A stretch of 64,000 nt of DNA from Candidatus Fluviicola riflensis (GTDB lineage Bacteria; Bacteroidota; Bacteroidia; Flavobacteriales_D; Crocinitomicaceae). The translations under genes were made by a program, and so were the position numbers. Location: assembly GCA_002243285.1 (NCBI GenBank), contig CP022585.1, positions 2,468,641 through 2,532,640 on the forward strand, in the 5' to 3' direction. This document shows, in pieces, positions 16,457 through 23,456 of the stretch (its first letter is position 1; each line of letters starts with the position of its first letter). Below the pieces are notes generated by a model. The model saw only the letters and a program-made list of their open reading frames with translations. It made no database searches and was not told where the DNA came from.

Positions 16457-17510
16457 ATTCCTTTTCATCAGCTTATTGGCCGTAACTATTTTGGGCTGCA
16501 AGAAGAAAAAACCGGATCCTGAGACACCGGCCCCAAGTACGCTTTCGCACGGATTATTGGTGCTCAACGAAGGATTGTTTAATCACAATAATTCTTCACT
16601 CAGTTGGATCAATACCAACGATCATTCTGTTGGGAATTCGTTTTTTGAAGAAAAAACCAATCGTGGCTTGGGCGATACGGGTAACGATTTGAAGCGCTAC
16701 GGCGGAAAAATTTACGTTGTTGTGAATGTTTCCAGTACGGTTGAAATTCTGGACGCCGCTACCGGAAATTCGCTGGAGCAGATCAGTATGATTCACAACG
16801 GAACACCGAAACAACCGCGTTCTATTACTTTTTATGGTCCGAAAGCTTATGTAAGTTGCTACGACGGTTATGTGGATGTGATCGATACACTTTCGATGTC
16901 GGTAACACAACGCATTGCTGTTGGGAGCAATCCGGAAGGATTAGCGGTGAGCAACGGAAAATTGTACGTCGCGAATTCGGGCGGTTTAAATTATCCGAAT
17001 GTTGACAGCACTGTTTCGGTGATTGACCTTGGTACGAACCAGGAGATCCAACGCATTACAGTCGGGAACAATCCGGGTGGTGTTTGTGTTGACAGTGAAG
17101 GCGATATTTACGTGATCAGTCGCGGAAATTACAGCAATATTCCTTCGCGAATGCACCGCATCAATCCGGTCACGGATACAAAAGAATTTACGTTTTCGTT
17201 TGATGCCGGCGGAATGACGCGTATGAATGACCAATTGCTGATTAGTTTTTACGACTATTCTACGAGTACAAGTCAGGTTGGTTTGTTTGATGCGCTGACT
17301 GAGCAACTAAGCGTGCCGAATTATATTTCTATGTCGGGAATTACGACGTTGTATGGCGTAAGCTATTCTTCTATCACCGACAAGATTTACTGCGCAGATG
17401 CCAATGCGTTTAGTAATACGGGATTTTTGCATGTTTTTAGTTCGGCGGGTGTTTTTGAACGTACGTATAATGTGGGGTTGAATCCTTCGAAGGTATTGGT
17501 GTTTGAATAG
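16446..17510 (+). CDS. BtuG-like YncE-type beta-propeller lipoprotein
   Basis: 354 residues, overlapping the receptor gene by 11 bp. MIFRFLFISLLAVTILGC is a lipoprotein signal (Cys 18), followed by KKKKPDPETPAP. Propeller blades recur: VVVNVSSTVEILDAATGNSLEQI, VSCYDGYVDVIDTLSMSVTQRI, VAVGSNPEGLAVSNGKLYVAN (described by position about 70-350; each about 45 residues). In Bacteroides, BtuG is a surface propeller lipoprotein that caps BtuB and binds B12 with very high affinity; the gene order here supports the same role. Last gene of the unit; the ABC transporter genes btuFCD are absent from the window. Confidence 0.82.
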   Translation: MIFRFLFISLLAVTILGCKKKKPDPETPAPSTLSHGLLVLNEGLFNHNNSSLSWINTNDHSVGNSFFEEKTNRGLGDTGNDLKRYGGKIYVVVNVSSTVEILDAATGNSLEQISMIHNGTPKQPRSITFYGPKAYVSCYDGYVDVIDTLSMSVTQRIAVGSNPEGLAVSNGKLYVANSGGLNYPNVDSTVSVIDLGTNQEIQRITVGNNPGGVCVDSEGDIYVISRGNYSNIPSRMHRINPVTDTKEFTFSFDAGGMTRMNDQLLISFYDYSTSTSQVGLFDALTEQLSVPNYISMSGITTLYGVSYSSITDKIYCADANAFSNTGFLHVFSSAGVFERTYNVGLNPSKVLVFE

Positions 17511-17605
17511 ATACAATATATCCTCCGATTTATAAATGTCGATGCTTTTTGCCACAGATCATCCTGAGACTGACACGTTTCACGGATTTTCACAGATAAT
17601 CTGCC

Positions 17606-17755
17606 GTCCTGTGGGGACGTAATATGGTAACAATGTAATCTCCCGTTTCCACTCCATCCAGTAGGGATGGGACATAAACATCTGTATATCTTACCCCTAC
17701 GGGGTAATGTATCTGATAACAATCTTTTTTCTATCATATTACGTCCCTACGGGAC
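17606..17755. repeat. four-hairpin inverted-repeat element, copy 1
   Basis: Terminal arms GACGTAATATGGTA (left) and TATCATATTACGTC (right) are inverted copies, each continuing into a GTCCC-TAC-GGGAC type stem-loop. Inside are CCATCC-AGTA-GGGATGG and TTACCCC-TAC-GGGGTAA stem-loops. Copy 2 at 34718-34868 has the same arms but its interior is reverse-complemented. About 150 bp, no ORF. Confidence 0.8.
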
Positions 17756-18005
17756 TACAAACAAAAATCCGAATACATTACATAATAATCCGACTTTAAT
17801 AAACATTTGATTATCAATCATATATCAATATTGATTTTTCAATGATTAAATCACAACCGGGTGTTATCAATAAATAAATTCGTTTTCCAAATCGAGATTT
17901 ATTTCTAAGTTTCTTTTTCTGGCTCATTACCATAAAAAACACACAATAACACTTATAATCAAACACATAGGAACATTTCAATAACTCAGTGATTTTTTCT
18001 TTCAT

Positions 18006-18029
18006 AACTTTCAATTATTATTGAAAATA
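18006..18029. promoter_or_regulatory. candidate GbsR operator, copy 1
   Basis: AACTTTCA-N8-TGAAAATA. It shares TTTCA-N8-TGAAA with copy 2 at 18586-18609. It lies directly upstream of the -7 box of the regulator's own gene, implying autoregulation. Confidence 0.65.
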
Positions 18030-18034
18030 TTGTA

Positions 18035-18042
18035 TATATTTG
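18035..18042 (+). promoter_or_regulatory. -7 box TATATTTG, 4 nt before ATG
   Basis: A full TAnnTTTG match ending 4 nt upstream of the start codon at 18047, so the transcript would be leaderless or nearly so. Confidence 0.5.
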
Positions 18043-18046
18043 AATC

Positions 18047-18544
18047 ATGACACTCGAACAAGCAAAACAGCAATTTATTCAAACCTGGGGAAATTTCGGG
18101 ACCCAATGGGGAATTAATCGCTCGATGGCCCAGGTTCACGCACTTTTGCTCGTGAGTGATCAATCCAAATGCACCGAAGACATCATGACTGAACTCTCTA
18201 TTTCAAGAGGAAACGCCAACATGAATCTTCGTGAACTGATGAACTGGAACCTTATTTATAAGGAAACTATTCCAGGTGACAGAAAAGAGTATTTCCGTGC
18301 TGAAAAAGATATGTGGGAAGTCGCCAAACGCATTACAAAAGAGCGTAAACGCCGGGAAATTGAACCATTGCAACAACATTTAACAGAACTCAAAAAAGTA
18401 GAGCAATCCTACGATTCCATTGCCTTTGTTGCCACAATTGAAAACATTGAGCGTCTGGTAAATCGCCTGGATGGACTTTCCAATACATTGATGAAAGCAG
18501 ATGAGCATATTTTCTTCGGGAAAATTCTCAATCTGCTGAAATAG
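18047..18544 (+). CDS. GbsR/MarR-family transcriptional regulator
   Basis: 165 residues. A winged-helix domain (about 10-95) with AQVHALLLVSDQ, TEDIMTELSISRGNANMNLRELM (recognition helix about 50-65) and YKETIPGDRKEYFRAEKDMW (wing) is the GbsR pattern; a C-terminal helical arm (about 100-165) should dimerise. The same inverted repeat precedes this gene and the next one, so it probably controls itself and the DCC-epimerase unit. Inducer unknown; GbsR itself responds to choline, but that cannot be transferred here. Confidence 0.88.
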   Translation: MTLEQAKQQFIQTWGNFGTQWGINRSMAQVHALLLVSDQSKCTEDIMTELSISRGNANMNLRELMNWNLIYKETIPGDRKEYFRAEKDMWEVAKRITKERKRREIEPLQQHLTELKKVEQSYDSIAFVATIENIERLVNRLDGLSNTLMKADEHIFFGKILNLLK

Positions 18545-18550
18545 AATTGC

Positions 18551-18575
18551 AAGCGATTCAGCGGAGTCGCTTTTT
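18551..18575 (+). terminator. terminator of the GbsR-type gene
   Basis: Stem AGCGATTC/GAGTCGCT (one G-T pair) with loop AGCG, then TTTTTATT, 7 bp after the stop. Confidence 0.8.
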
Positions 18576-18585
18576 ATTGAATGCA

Positions 18586-18609
18586 AACTTTCAATTTATA
18601 CTGAAAGTT
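18586..18609. promoter_or_regulatory. candidate GbsR operator, copy 2
   Basis: AACTTTCA-N8-TGAAAGTT, a perfect 8-bp inverted repeat, 25 bp upstream of the ATG of the DCC gene at 18634. It shares TTTCA-N8-TGAAA with the site before the regulator gene. Confidence 0.7.
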
Positions 18610-18633
18610 CTATAAACTATAAAATCATAAGCC

Positions 18634-19470
18634 ATGGAAACTCAATCCAATAGACTGATTTACGACAAAGATTGTCCGTTTTGCAGCTGGTACACCGGTC
18701 TTTTTATCAGAACCGGATTTTTAAGTGAGGATGGTCGAATTCCTTATAATGAGGCCGTTAATGATCGCAAGCTACACTTCAACCACACTGAAGCACGCAA
18801 TAAAATTGCATTGATCAATACCGAAACAGGTTCTGTTAAGTATGGAGCAGAAAGTTTGCTCACCGTATTGGGTACAAAATTTTCGCTGGTACAAAAGGTT
18901 GGAATGTTACCTCCTATTCTTTGGCTGATCAGTCTGTTATATAGTTTTATTAGTTTCAACCGCAAAGTCATTGCTCCTTCCGATTGCTCAGGAAGTTGTA
19001 ATTGCACACCGACCACTTCTTATTTCTGGCGATGGATTTTTATTGCTTTTTGTGCATTGGTTGTCAATAGTGTTACTGCCCTTTATTTTAACCAACACTT
19101 AAATGAGTATTATACCGGAATCCAAAACAGTGATCTGATCTTCTTTATACTGCAATTGGTTGTTCAATCAATCGTATTTATCATATTGAAACAAAAGGGT
19201 TTATATGATTATTTAGGGCAAATTTCATTCGTATCCTGTTTGGGCGCCCTCCTACTCCTCTTTTTCCACATCGGACTTCACTTACTCCACCAATTCGGGA
19301 TCAATATTGATCTTTTACAACCTTTTTGTTTCGGTGTGGTGGTGACTTTTATGTTTTTTGAACATAAACGAAGAGTTAGATTATTACACCTTTCACAGGG
19401 ATTAAGCATTTCCTGGATTTTATTTCGAATCGGTATAGCTCCATTCGCTTTCAACCTTATAGCGTTATGA
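18634..19470 (+). CDS. DCC-type thiol-disulfide oxidoreductase with membrane domain (DUF393)
   Basis: 278 residues. The N-terminal half (about 1-120) is a DUF393/DCC domain with RLIYDKDCPFCSWY (Cys 14 and 17), a thioredoxin-like CxxC after the D-x-D-C signature. The C-terminal half has four or so membrane helices (about 130-275). Fusion of DCC to a membrane part suggests redox work at the inner membrane; the partner is unknown. A CSGSCNC motif links the parts. It overlaps the next gene by 4 bp (ATGA), so both belong to one operon under the GbsR-like operator. Confidence 0.8.
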   Translation: METQSNRLIYDKDCPFCSWYTGLFIRTGFLSEDGRIPYNEAVNDRKLHFNHTEARNKIALINTETGSVKYGAESLLTVLGTKFSLVQKVGMLPPILWLISLLYSFISFNRKVIAPSDCSGSCNCTPTTSYFWRWIFIAFCALVVNSVTALYFNQHLNEYYTGIQNSDLIFFILQLVVQSIVFIILKQKGLYDYLGQISFVSCLGALLLLFFHIGLHLLHQFGINIDLLQPFCFGVVVTFMFFEHKRRVRLLHLSQGLSISWILFRIGIAPFAFNLIAL

Positions 19471-20375
19471 GACCAACCATCATTATCACAGCTGCCAACG
19501 GATTTATAGGACAATCACTTGTGCAGCACCTGAAAGACAACTATCGGATTGTCGCACTGGTTCGAACTTCTCTGCCTTCCACCCCCGACGTAACGTATTA
19601 CGTTTGGGATGGAAGAACAGCGGGTGAATGGAAACATGAACTGGAAGGAGCATTCGCCGTGATCAATCTCGCAGGAAAATCAGTGAATTGCCGCTACAAC
19701 GATATCAATAAAGCAGCAATTTATTCTTCCCGTTTGGAAAGTACGCACGTTATTGGAAAAGCCATTGAGGCGTGCATCGTGAAACCAAAAGTGTGGATGA
19801 ACGCTGCCAGTGCTACTATTTATGCGCATTCATTGGATAGACCAAATACGGAAGCAAATGGTGTAATCGGAACCGGATTTTCAGTTGACGTTTGCCAGCA
19901 ATGGGAAGCAGCTTTTAATGCCTACAACCATTTCGGAGTAAGACAAATTGCACTTCGGACTGCTATTGTACTAGGCAAAAAAGGTGGTGTGATGACGCCA
20001 TTCAAACGGCTCGCTTATTTAGGAATGGGCGGAAAAATGGGACCAGGAAATCAGCAATTCAGCTGGATTCACGAATTGGATGTTTGCAGAGCAATCGAAC
20101 ATTTATTGTTGAACGAAGCATCTTCCGGCGCGTATAACATTGCATCTCCGAATCCCGTTCGAAACATCGTTTTTGCAGCAACACTCCGGAAAAAGCTACG
20201 TGTTCCTTTTGGAATTCCACAACCAAAATGGTTACTGGAGTTTGGCGCACGGCTCATTAAAACCGAAACGGAATTGATCCTGAAAAGCCGTTATGTGATT
20301 CCCGAACGATTGCTGCAGGAAGGTTTTGTATTCCAATTCCCTGAAATAGAAGGTTGTTTGGAGGATATCGTTTAA
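19467..20375 (+). CDS. TIGR01777-family (YfcH/SDR39U1-like) epimerase
   Basis: 302 residues. An extended short-chain dehydrogenase fold with nucleotide-binding motif ITAANGFIGQSLVQHL (slightly variant GxxGxxG), INLAGKSVNCRY, SRLESTHVIGKAI and the C-terminal DUF1731-like block RVPFGIPQPKWLLEFGARL with a terminal LLQEGFVFQFPEIEGCL. The family is widespread and cytoplasmic without proven substrate. Co-expression with a DCC thiol protein is the only context. Confidence 0.88.
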   Translation: MRPTIIITAANGFIGQSLVQHLKDNYRIVALVRTSLPSTPDVTYYVWDGRTAGEWKHELEGAFAVINLAGKSVNCRYNDINKAAIYSSRLESTHVIGKAIEACIVKPKVWMNAASATIYAHSLDRPNTEANGVIGTGFSVDVCQQWEAAFNAYNHFGVRQIALRTAIVLGKKGGVMTPFKRLAYLGMGGKMGPGNQQFSWIHELDVCRAIEHLLLNEASSGAYNIASPNPVRNIVFAATLRKKLRVPFGIPQPKWLLEFGARLIKTETELILKSRYVIPERLLQEGFVFQFPEIEGCLEDIV

Positions 20376-20388
20376 AAAAGAGTAATTT

Positions 20389-20428
20389 TCATTCGAAATA
20401 AAGTAAAACCGAACGTGATTCGTCTTCC
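20389..20428 (+). promoter_or_regulatory. ECF-type promoter, copy 1
   Basis: TCATTCGAAATAAAGTAAAACC followed after 8 bp by TTCGTCTTCC (described in two parts: 20389-20410 and 20419-20428). The same blocks with identical internal spacing recur at 21462-21501. The CGTC core resembles ECF -10 elements. It lies just upstream of the sigma-factor gene, which suggests autoregulation. Confidence 0.65.
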
Positions 20429-20457
20429 CTGGTATGGAAGAAGTAATTTACTTATCA

Positions 20458-21009
20458 ATGACAGAACAAAAGCGATTTTCCATTACTGATACAGTGCAGC
20501 AATTCGGAAAAAAGCTGTTCGGATTCATCCGCGGACGCGTGCAATCGAATGAGGACGCTGAAGATATTCTGCAAGATGTTTGGTATCAATTCAGCAATTT
20601 ATCAGCCATTGATGAACTGGAGAATGTGAGCGCATGGCTCCATCGCGTTGCCCGCAACAAAGTCACCGATAAATACCGCAAAAAAACAACCGATGCGCTG
20701 GAAGATTATTCTTACGAAACCGAAGATGAATCGATCAGTTTTAAAGATGTTTTGCTGCTCGACGATTCCAATAATCCCGAATTGGCGCTGTACAAAGATC
20801 ATTTCTGGAATGAGTTATTGATGGCATTGGATGAATTACCCGAAAAACAGCGGGAAGTCTTTGTGCTGAATGAACTCGAGGATTTTACACTGCAGGAAAT
20901 TGCTGACAGAACCGGTGAAAACCTCAAAACCATCATCAGCCGGAAAGGCTACGCTACCAAGTACCTGCGCACGCGGCTCAACGATTTATATAACGAATTA
21001 AACGATTAA
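20458..21009 (+). CDS. ECF (sigma-70 family) RNA polymerase sigma factor
   Basis: 183 residues from ATG 20458 (ATG 20434 is possible but sits almost at the predicted transcription start). Region 2 includes LFGFIRGRVQSNEDAEDILQDVWYQF and AWLHRVARNKVTDKYRKK; region 4 is LDELPEKQREVFVLNELEDF plus TLQEIADRTGENLKTIISRKGYA helix-turn-helix. No anti-sigma gene follows; instead a small membrane protein gene starts 4 bp later and may fill that role (inference). Its own promoter matches that of 21541-21792. Confidence 0.9.
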   Translation: MTEQKRFSITDTVQQFGKKLFGFIRGRVQSNEDAEDILQDVWYQFSNLSAIDELENVSAWLHRVARNKVTDKYRKKTTDALEDYSYETEDESISFKDVLLLDDSNNPELALYKDHFWNELLMALDELPEKQREVFVLNELEDFTLQEIADRTGENLKTIISRKGYATKYLRTRLNDLYNELND

Positions 21010-21013
21010 GAAT

Positions 21014-21337
21014 ATGAACAAGTGTTTTAACGGAAACAAAAAATGGTTCTTCTTCGGACCGCTGTTTGTCGCAATGATTTTCGGACTCGGAGCAGTCGTA
21101 ATGTGGCTTTGGAATGCTATTCTACCTGATGTAATTTCAGGAGTTTCACCGATTAGTTATTGGCAGGCAATGGGATTGCTGGTGTTGAGTAAAATTTTAT
21201 TCGGCGGATTCGGTAAAGGAAAATCCGGTCACCGCGGATCACCTTTTGCTAAAAAACAGTTCAGACAAAAATTCATGGACATGTCTGAAGAAGAACGCGC
21301 CGAATTCAAACAGAAATGGAAAGAAAAATGCCGGTAA
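21014..21337 (+). CDS. small membrane protein in ECF operon
   Basis: 107 residues. MNKCFNGNKKWFFFGPLF runs into a first membrane helix (about 12-35), a second near 45-62 (YWQAMGLLVLSKILFG), then a Gly/Lys-rich linker and a charged C-terminal helix DMSEEERAEFKQKWKEKCR. The MSEEERAEFKQKW block resembles the MSDEEYEQFK block of the protein at 21541. Not a family I can name. Starts 4 bp after the sigma gene and is followed by a terminator at 21379. Likely a signal sensor, anti-sigma or effector. Confidence 0.75.
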   Translation: MNKCFNGNKKWFFFGPLFVAMIFGLGAVVMWLWNAILPDVISGVSPISYWQAMGLLVLSKILFGGFGKGKSGHRGSPFAKKQFRQKFMDMSEEERAEFKQKWKEKCR

Positions 21338-21378
21338 TTTAAACGTTGCATACGGGGCACGGGACATTTACCGCGTCG

Positions 21379-21410
21379 AAACCCATCAATGATTGTTGAT
21401 GGGTTTTTTG
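21379..21410 (+). terminator. terminator of the sigma-factor operon
   Basis: 11-bp stem AAACCCATCAA/TTGATGGGTTT (21379-21389, 21396-21406), followed by TTTTTTG. Confidence 0.9.
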
Positions 21411-21432
21411 TTTTCAAAAATCTTCCGTAGAG

Positions 21433-21448
21433 GCGGGATGTATCCCGC
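21433..21448. repeat. GC-rich palindrome, GCGGGATGCGTCCCGC family
   Basis: GCGGGAT-GT-ATCCCGC, a perfect palindrome between the sigma operon terminator and the second ECF-type promoter. Confidence 0.6.
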
Positions 21449-21461
21449 AATACCAACAAAA

Positions 21462-21501
21462 TCATCCGATTTAAAGTAAAACCACGCCACGTTCGTCTTC
21501 C
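21462..21501 (+). promoter_or_regulatory. ECF-type promoter, copy 2
   Basis: TCATCCG, then TAAAGTAAAACC, 8 bp, TTCGTCTTCC. It aligns without gaps to the sequence before the sigma gene (20389-20428). Transcription from here would give a leader of about 35-40 nt before ATG 21541. Confidence 0.65.
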
Positions 21502-21540
21502 TAACAAACAACAATAGTTTACAAACGAACATTTCAAAAA

Positions 21541-21792
21541 ATGGCAACAACAATTCTAAAATCTATTTTTATCGGAGCTTTAATGGGTACCATGATCTTT
21601 TTCGCCCCGGGTTTCATCATCGGATTAGCCATCACATTTTTAATCTTCCGATTGATGATCGGTCGTAAAATGCGCGGTGGAAGATATGGCGAATACCGAT
21701 TGGCTTTTGCAGACAAAGTACGCTCGATGAGTGATGAAGAATACGAGCAATTCAAAAGCAACATACACAATCAAGACCGTCGTTGCTGCTAA
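21541..21792 (+). CDS. small membrane protein, probable ECF regulon member
   Basis: 83 residues. One or two hydrophobic helices (about 5-40: ILKSIFIGALMGTMIFFAPG and following), a basic Gly/Arg stretch GRKMRGGRYGEY, then VRSMSDEEYEQFKSN and a C-terminal Cys pair (RRCC). The MSDEE/MSEEE-x-E/Q-F-K segment links it to the protein at 21014-21337. Function unknown. It is preceded by the second ECF-type promoter and followed 39 bp later by the His-rich gene. Confidence 0.75.
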   Translation: MATTILKSIFIGALMGTMIFFAPGFIIGLAITFLIFRLMIGRKMRGGRYGEYRLAFADKVRSMSDEEYEQFKSNIHNQDRRCC

Positions 21793-21831
21793 GCGATCAA
21801 ATTGTAATTATCCCCTATTTATTCGGAAACT

Positions 21832-22008
21832 ATGAAAAGAAAAACAGCATTTATTACAGGAGTTGCAGCAGCAGCAATCACTTTTGGCAGTTTAATGGCA
21901 ACAATTGGCCCGCGTCACTTTGGCCGCCACTGTAGCAACCACGTCACCCATTGCGGTTACCAGCAAGATCAGCATACGCATCACCACAATCATCAGGCAA
22001 CACGGTGA
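21832..22008 (+). CDS. 58-residue His/Cys-rich exported peptide
   Basis: ATG at 21832, TGA at 22006-22008. N-terminus MKRKTAFITGVAAAAITFGS is a signal-peptide or anchor sequence; the remaining 35 or so residues carry nine His and two Cys, including HFGRHCSNHVTHCGY and QHTHHHNHQ. Such composition suggests metal binding (Zn, Cu, Ni or Co), an inference. It is the last gene before a terminator and is probably co-transcribed with the small membrane protein before it. Short, but start, composition and context support a real gene. Confidence 0.65.
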   Translation: MKRKTAFITGVAAAAITFGSLMATIGPRHFGRHCSNHVTHCGYQQDQHTHHHNHQATR

Positions 22009-22064
22009 TCATTAACCAATAAGCAACAACCAATAGCAAACTCGTCTGAGAGTTTGAGTTACAG

Positions 22065-22098
22065 AACCGAAGCAGTTAACACTCTGTTTCGGTTTTTT
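22065..22098 (+). terminator. terminator after His-rich gene
   Basis: Stem AACCGAAGCAG/CTGTTTCGGTT (22065-22075, 22084-22094; one G-T), then TTTTTTG. Confidence 0.88.
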
Positions 22099-22203
22099 GT
22101 TTTATCGGATAAACAATGTGGTAATAGTTCAACTAAAAAACATTAAATTGTAACAAATGGCGTAATTATTGTTATATACATAACAAACCCAAAAACATCC
22201 GTT

Positions 22204-23214
22204 ATGAACTTCATCCTGCTCATTGTTTCGTTTTCACTTGTCGCCGGCAAAGAAGATAAAGTGTACCAAAAATTGGAAAAGAGTTACGCAAAAGATCCTG
22301 AAAAGGCTTATGTGCTGGCTAAACAATACCGCAAAAAGGACAATAGCTTGGCTGCTCCCTATTTTTTTGAATCGCAATACTACGAACGAAAAGCCGGTTT
22401 GGTAAAAAAGACGGCTGATCAGGCTTTGGCGCTCGGAAATGCTGCAACGAATGGTGCTTCTTTTGAGAAAAAAGCCAGTGACAAAATCTTGCTCAGAGCA
22501 CAGTGGGAATCTAAAAAAGCAATTTTACACGACAAAATAATAGCATGTTTAACGAAATTGAATGAACAACACAATTCAAGTAAATTCAAGCGTTTGACCG
22601 ATAAATCGATGAAATTATTCGGCGATCTTTCGAAGGAAGTGGCACCCATCGAAGAAAAGGAAGTAATTGTGGAGAAAAAGGCTGAACCGACTCAACCAAA
22701 TGCAGTTGTGTCTGCCGGAAATCAATCGGCTGCGTATAACTCTATGTCTAAAATTGATTTTTCGAAGAAACCAACCGGAAAAGAGCGCATCCAATCGCAT
22801 AATAAGGAAGAGGAAACAAAAATCCTTCAAATGATCAACGATGAACGCAAGAAGAAAAAGTTAAAACCGTTGGTACTGGATTCCAACCTGGTATTTGCTG
22901 CCCGATATCACGCTGCCGACATGGCGAATGAGGATTATTTCGAGCACGATTCGCACAATAAAGTCAACGGTAAACTCAATTCTTCTATGGGAGCCTTTGA
23001 GCGCATTGGATTGTTTTACAGCGCTTTCGCCAATACTGAAAACATCGCTGCCGGAAATTCAACGGCCGAAGCGACTTATGATCAATGGTATTTCAGCCCG
23101 GGACATTATGCCAACATGTTCAACAGTTCAGCCACAAAAGTCGGAGTCGGATTTATCCAAAATCCTTCCAGCGTTTATGAATATTACTGGGTATTTTGTA
23201 CAGGAACGGATTAG
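22204..23214 (+). CDS. CAP (SCP/PR-1) domain protein
   Basis: 336 residues. A short hydrophobic start (MNFILLIVSFSLVAG) suggests export. Residues 20-150 are helical and Lys/Glu-rich; a linker with EEKEVIVEKKAEPTQPN follows. The CAP domain is about 205-335: ILQMINDERKKKKLKPLVLD, FAARYHAADMANEDYFEHDS, TENIAAG, QWYFSPGHYANMFN and VGVGF, with the conserved His pair and Glu. Bacterial CAP proteins are exported and of unclear activity. Monocistronic. Confidence 0.85.
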   Translation: MNFILLIVSFSLVAGKEDKVYQKLEKSYAKDPEKAYVLAKQYRKKDNSLAAPYFFESQYYERKAGLVKKTADQALALGNAATNGASFEKKASDKILLRAQWESKKAILHDKIIACLTKLNEQHNSSKFKRLTDKSMKLFGDLSKEVAPIEEKEVIVEKKAEPTQPNAVVSAGNQSAAYNSMSKIDFSKKPTGKERIQSHNKEEETKILQMINDERKKKKLKPLVLDSNLVFAARYHAADMANEDYFEHDSHNKVNGKLNSSMGAFERIGLFYSAFANTENIAAGNSTAEATYDQWYFSPGHYANMFNSSATKVGVGFIQNPSSVYEYYWVFCTGTD

Positions 23215-23269
23215 ATTTTTCCGACGAACTCCATCATCGTTTAGTTCGATCGGTAGCTGATGTACTTTC

Positions 23270-23399
23270 CCCACGAATGCACGAATTAAGGCTCGCCTAA
23301 CGGCCTCGCATTTATTGTAGAATTGGATGATTTATTTGGTAAAAGAGTAGCGTGTCCGTTAGGCACGCAATCCGCCTGAGGCGGAAGTGAATTCGTGGG
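23270..23399. repeat. nested inverted-repeat element
   Basis: Outer arms CCCACGAAT/ATTCGTGGG (23270-23278, 23391-23399), inner arms GCCTAACGG/CCGTTAGGC (23295-23303, 23356-23364), and CCGCCTGAGGCGG (23372-23384). No ORF. It lies between two converging genes, CAP and Crp/Fnr. Confidence 0.7.
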
Positions 23400-23456
23400 A
23401 ATCATTTACATAAAACAGACAAGGTCTGTAATTGAGTGGAAAAGAAATCGAAGCGT

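Larger units (their letters stand above)
17511..18046. other. non-coding gap with repeat remnants
   Basis: No credible gene. A 20-bp sequence ATCATCCTGAGACTGACACG (17558-17577) recurs at 34668-34687 and, reversed, near 55258-55278. A four-hairpin element follows at 17606-17755. From 17760 the DNA becomes very AT-rich and ends in the operator and -7 box of the GbsR-type gene. Confidence 0.7.

Noticed and set aside
17387-17737. 116-codon minus-strand frame over the end of the propeller gene and the four-hairpin element
   Set aside because: Composition follows the repeat and the antisense of a clear gene; no start context or family motif.
17814-18014. 66-codon minus-strand frame before the GbsR-type gene
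   Set aside because: Very AT-rich, covers the operator region, no recognisable domain; insufficient support.
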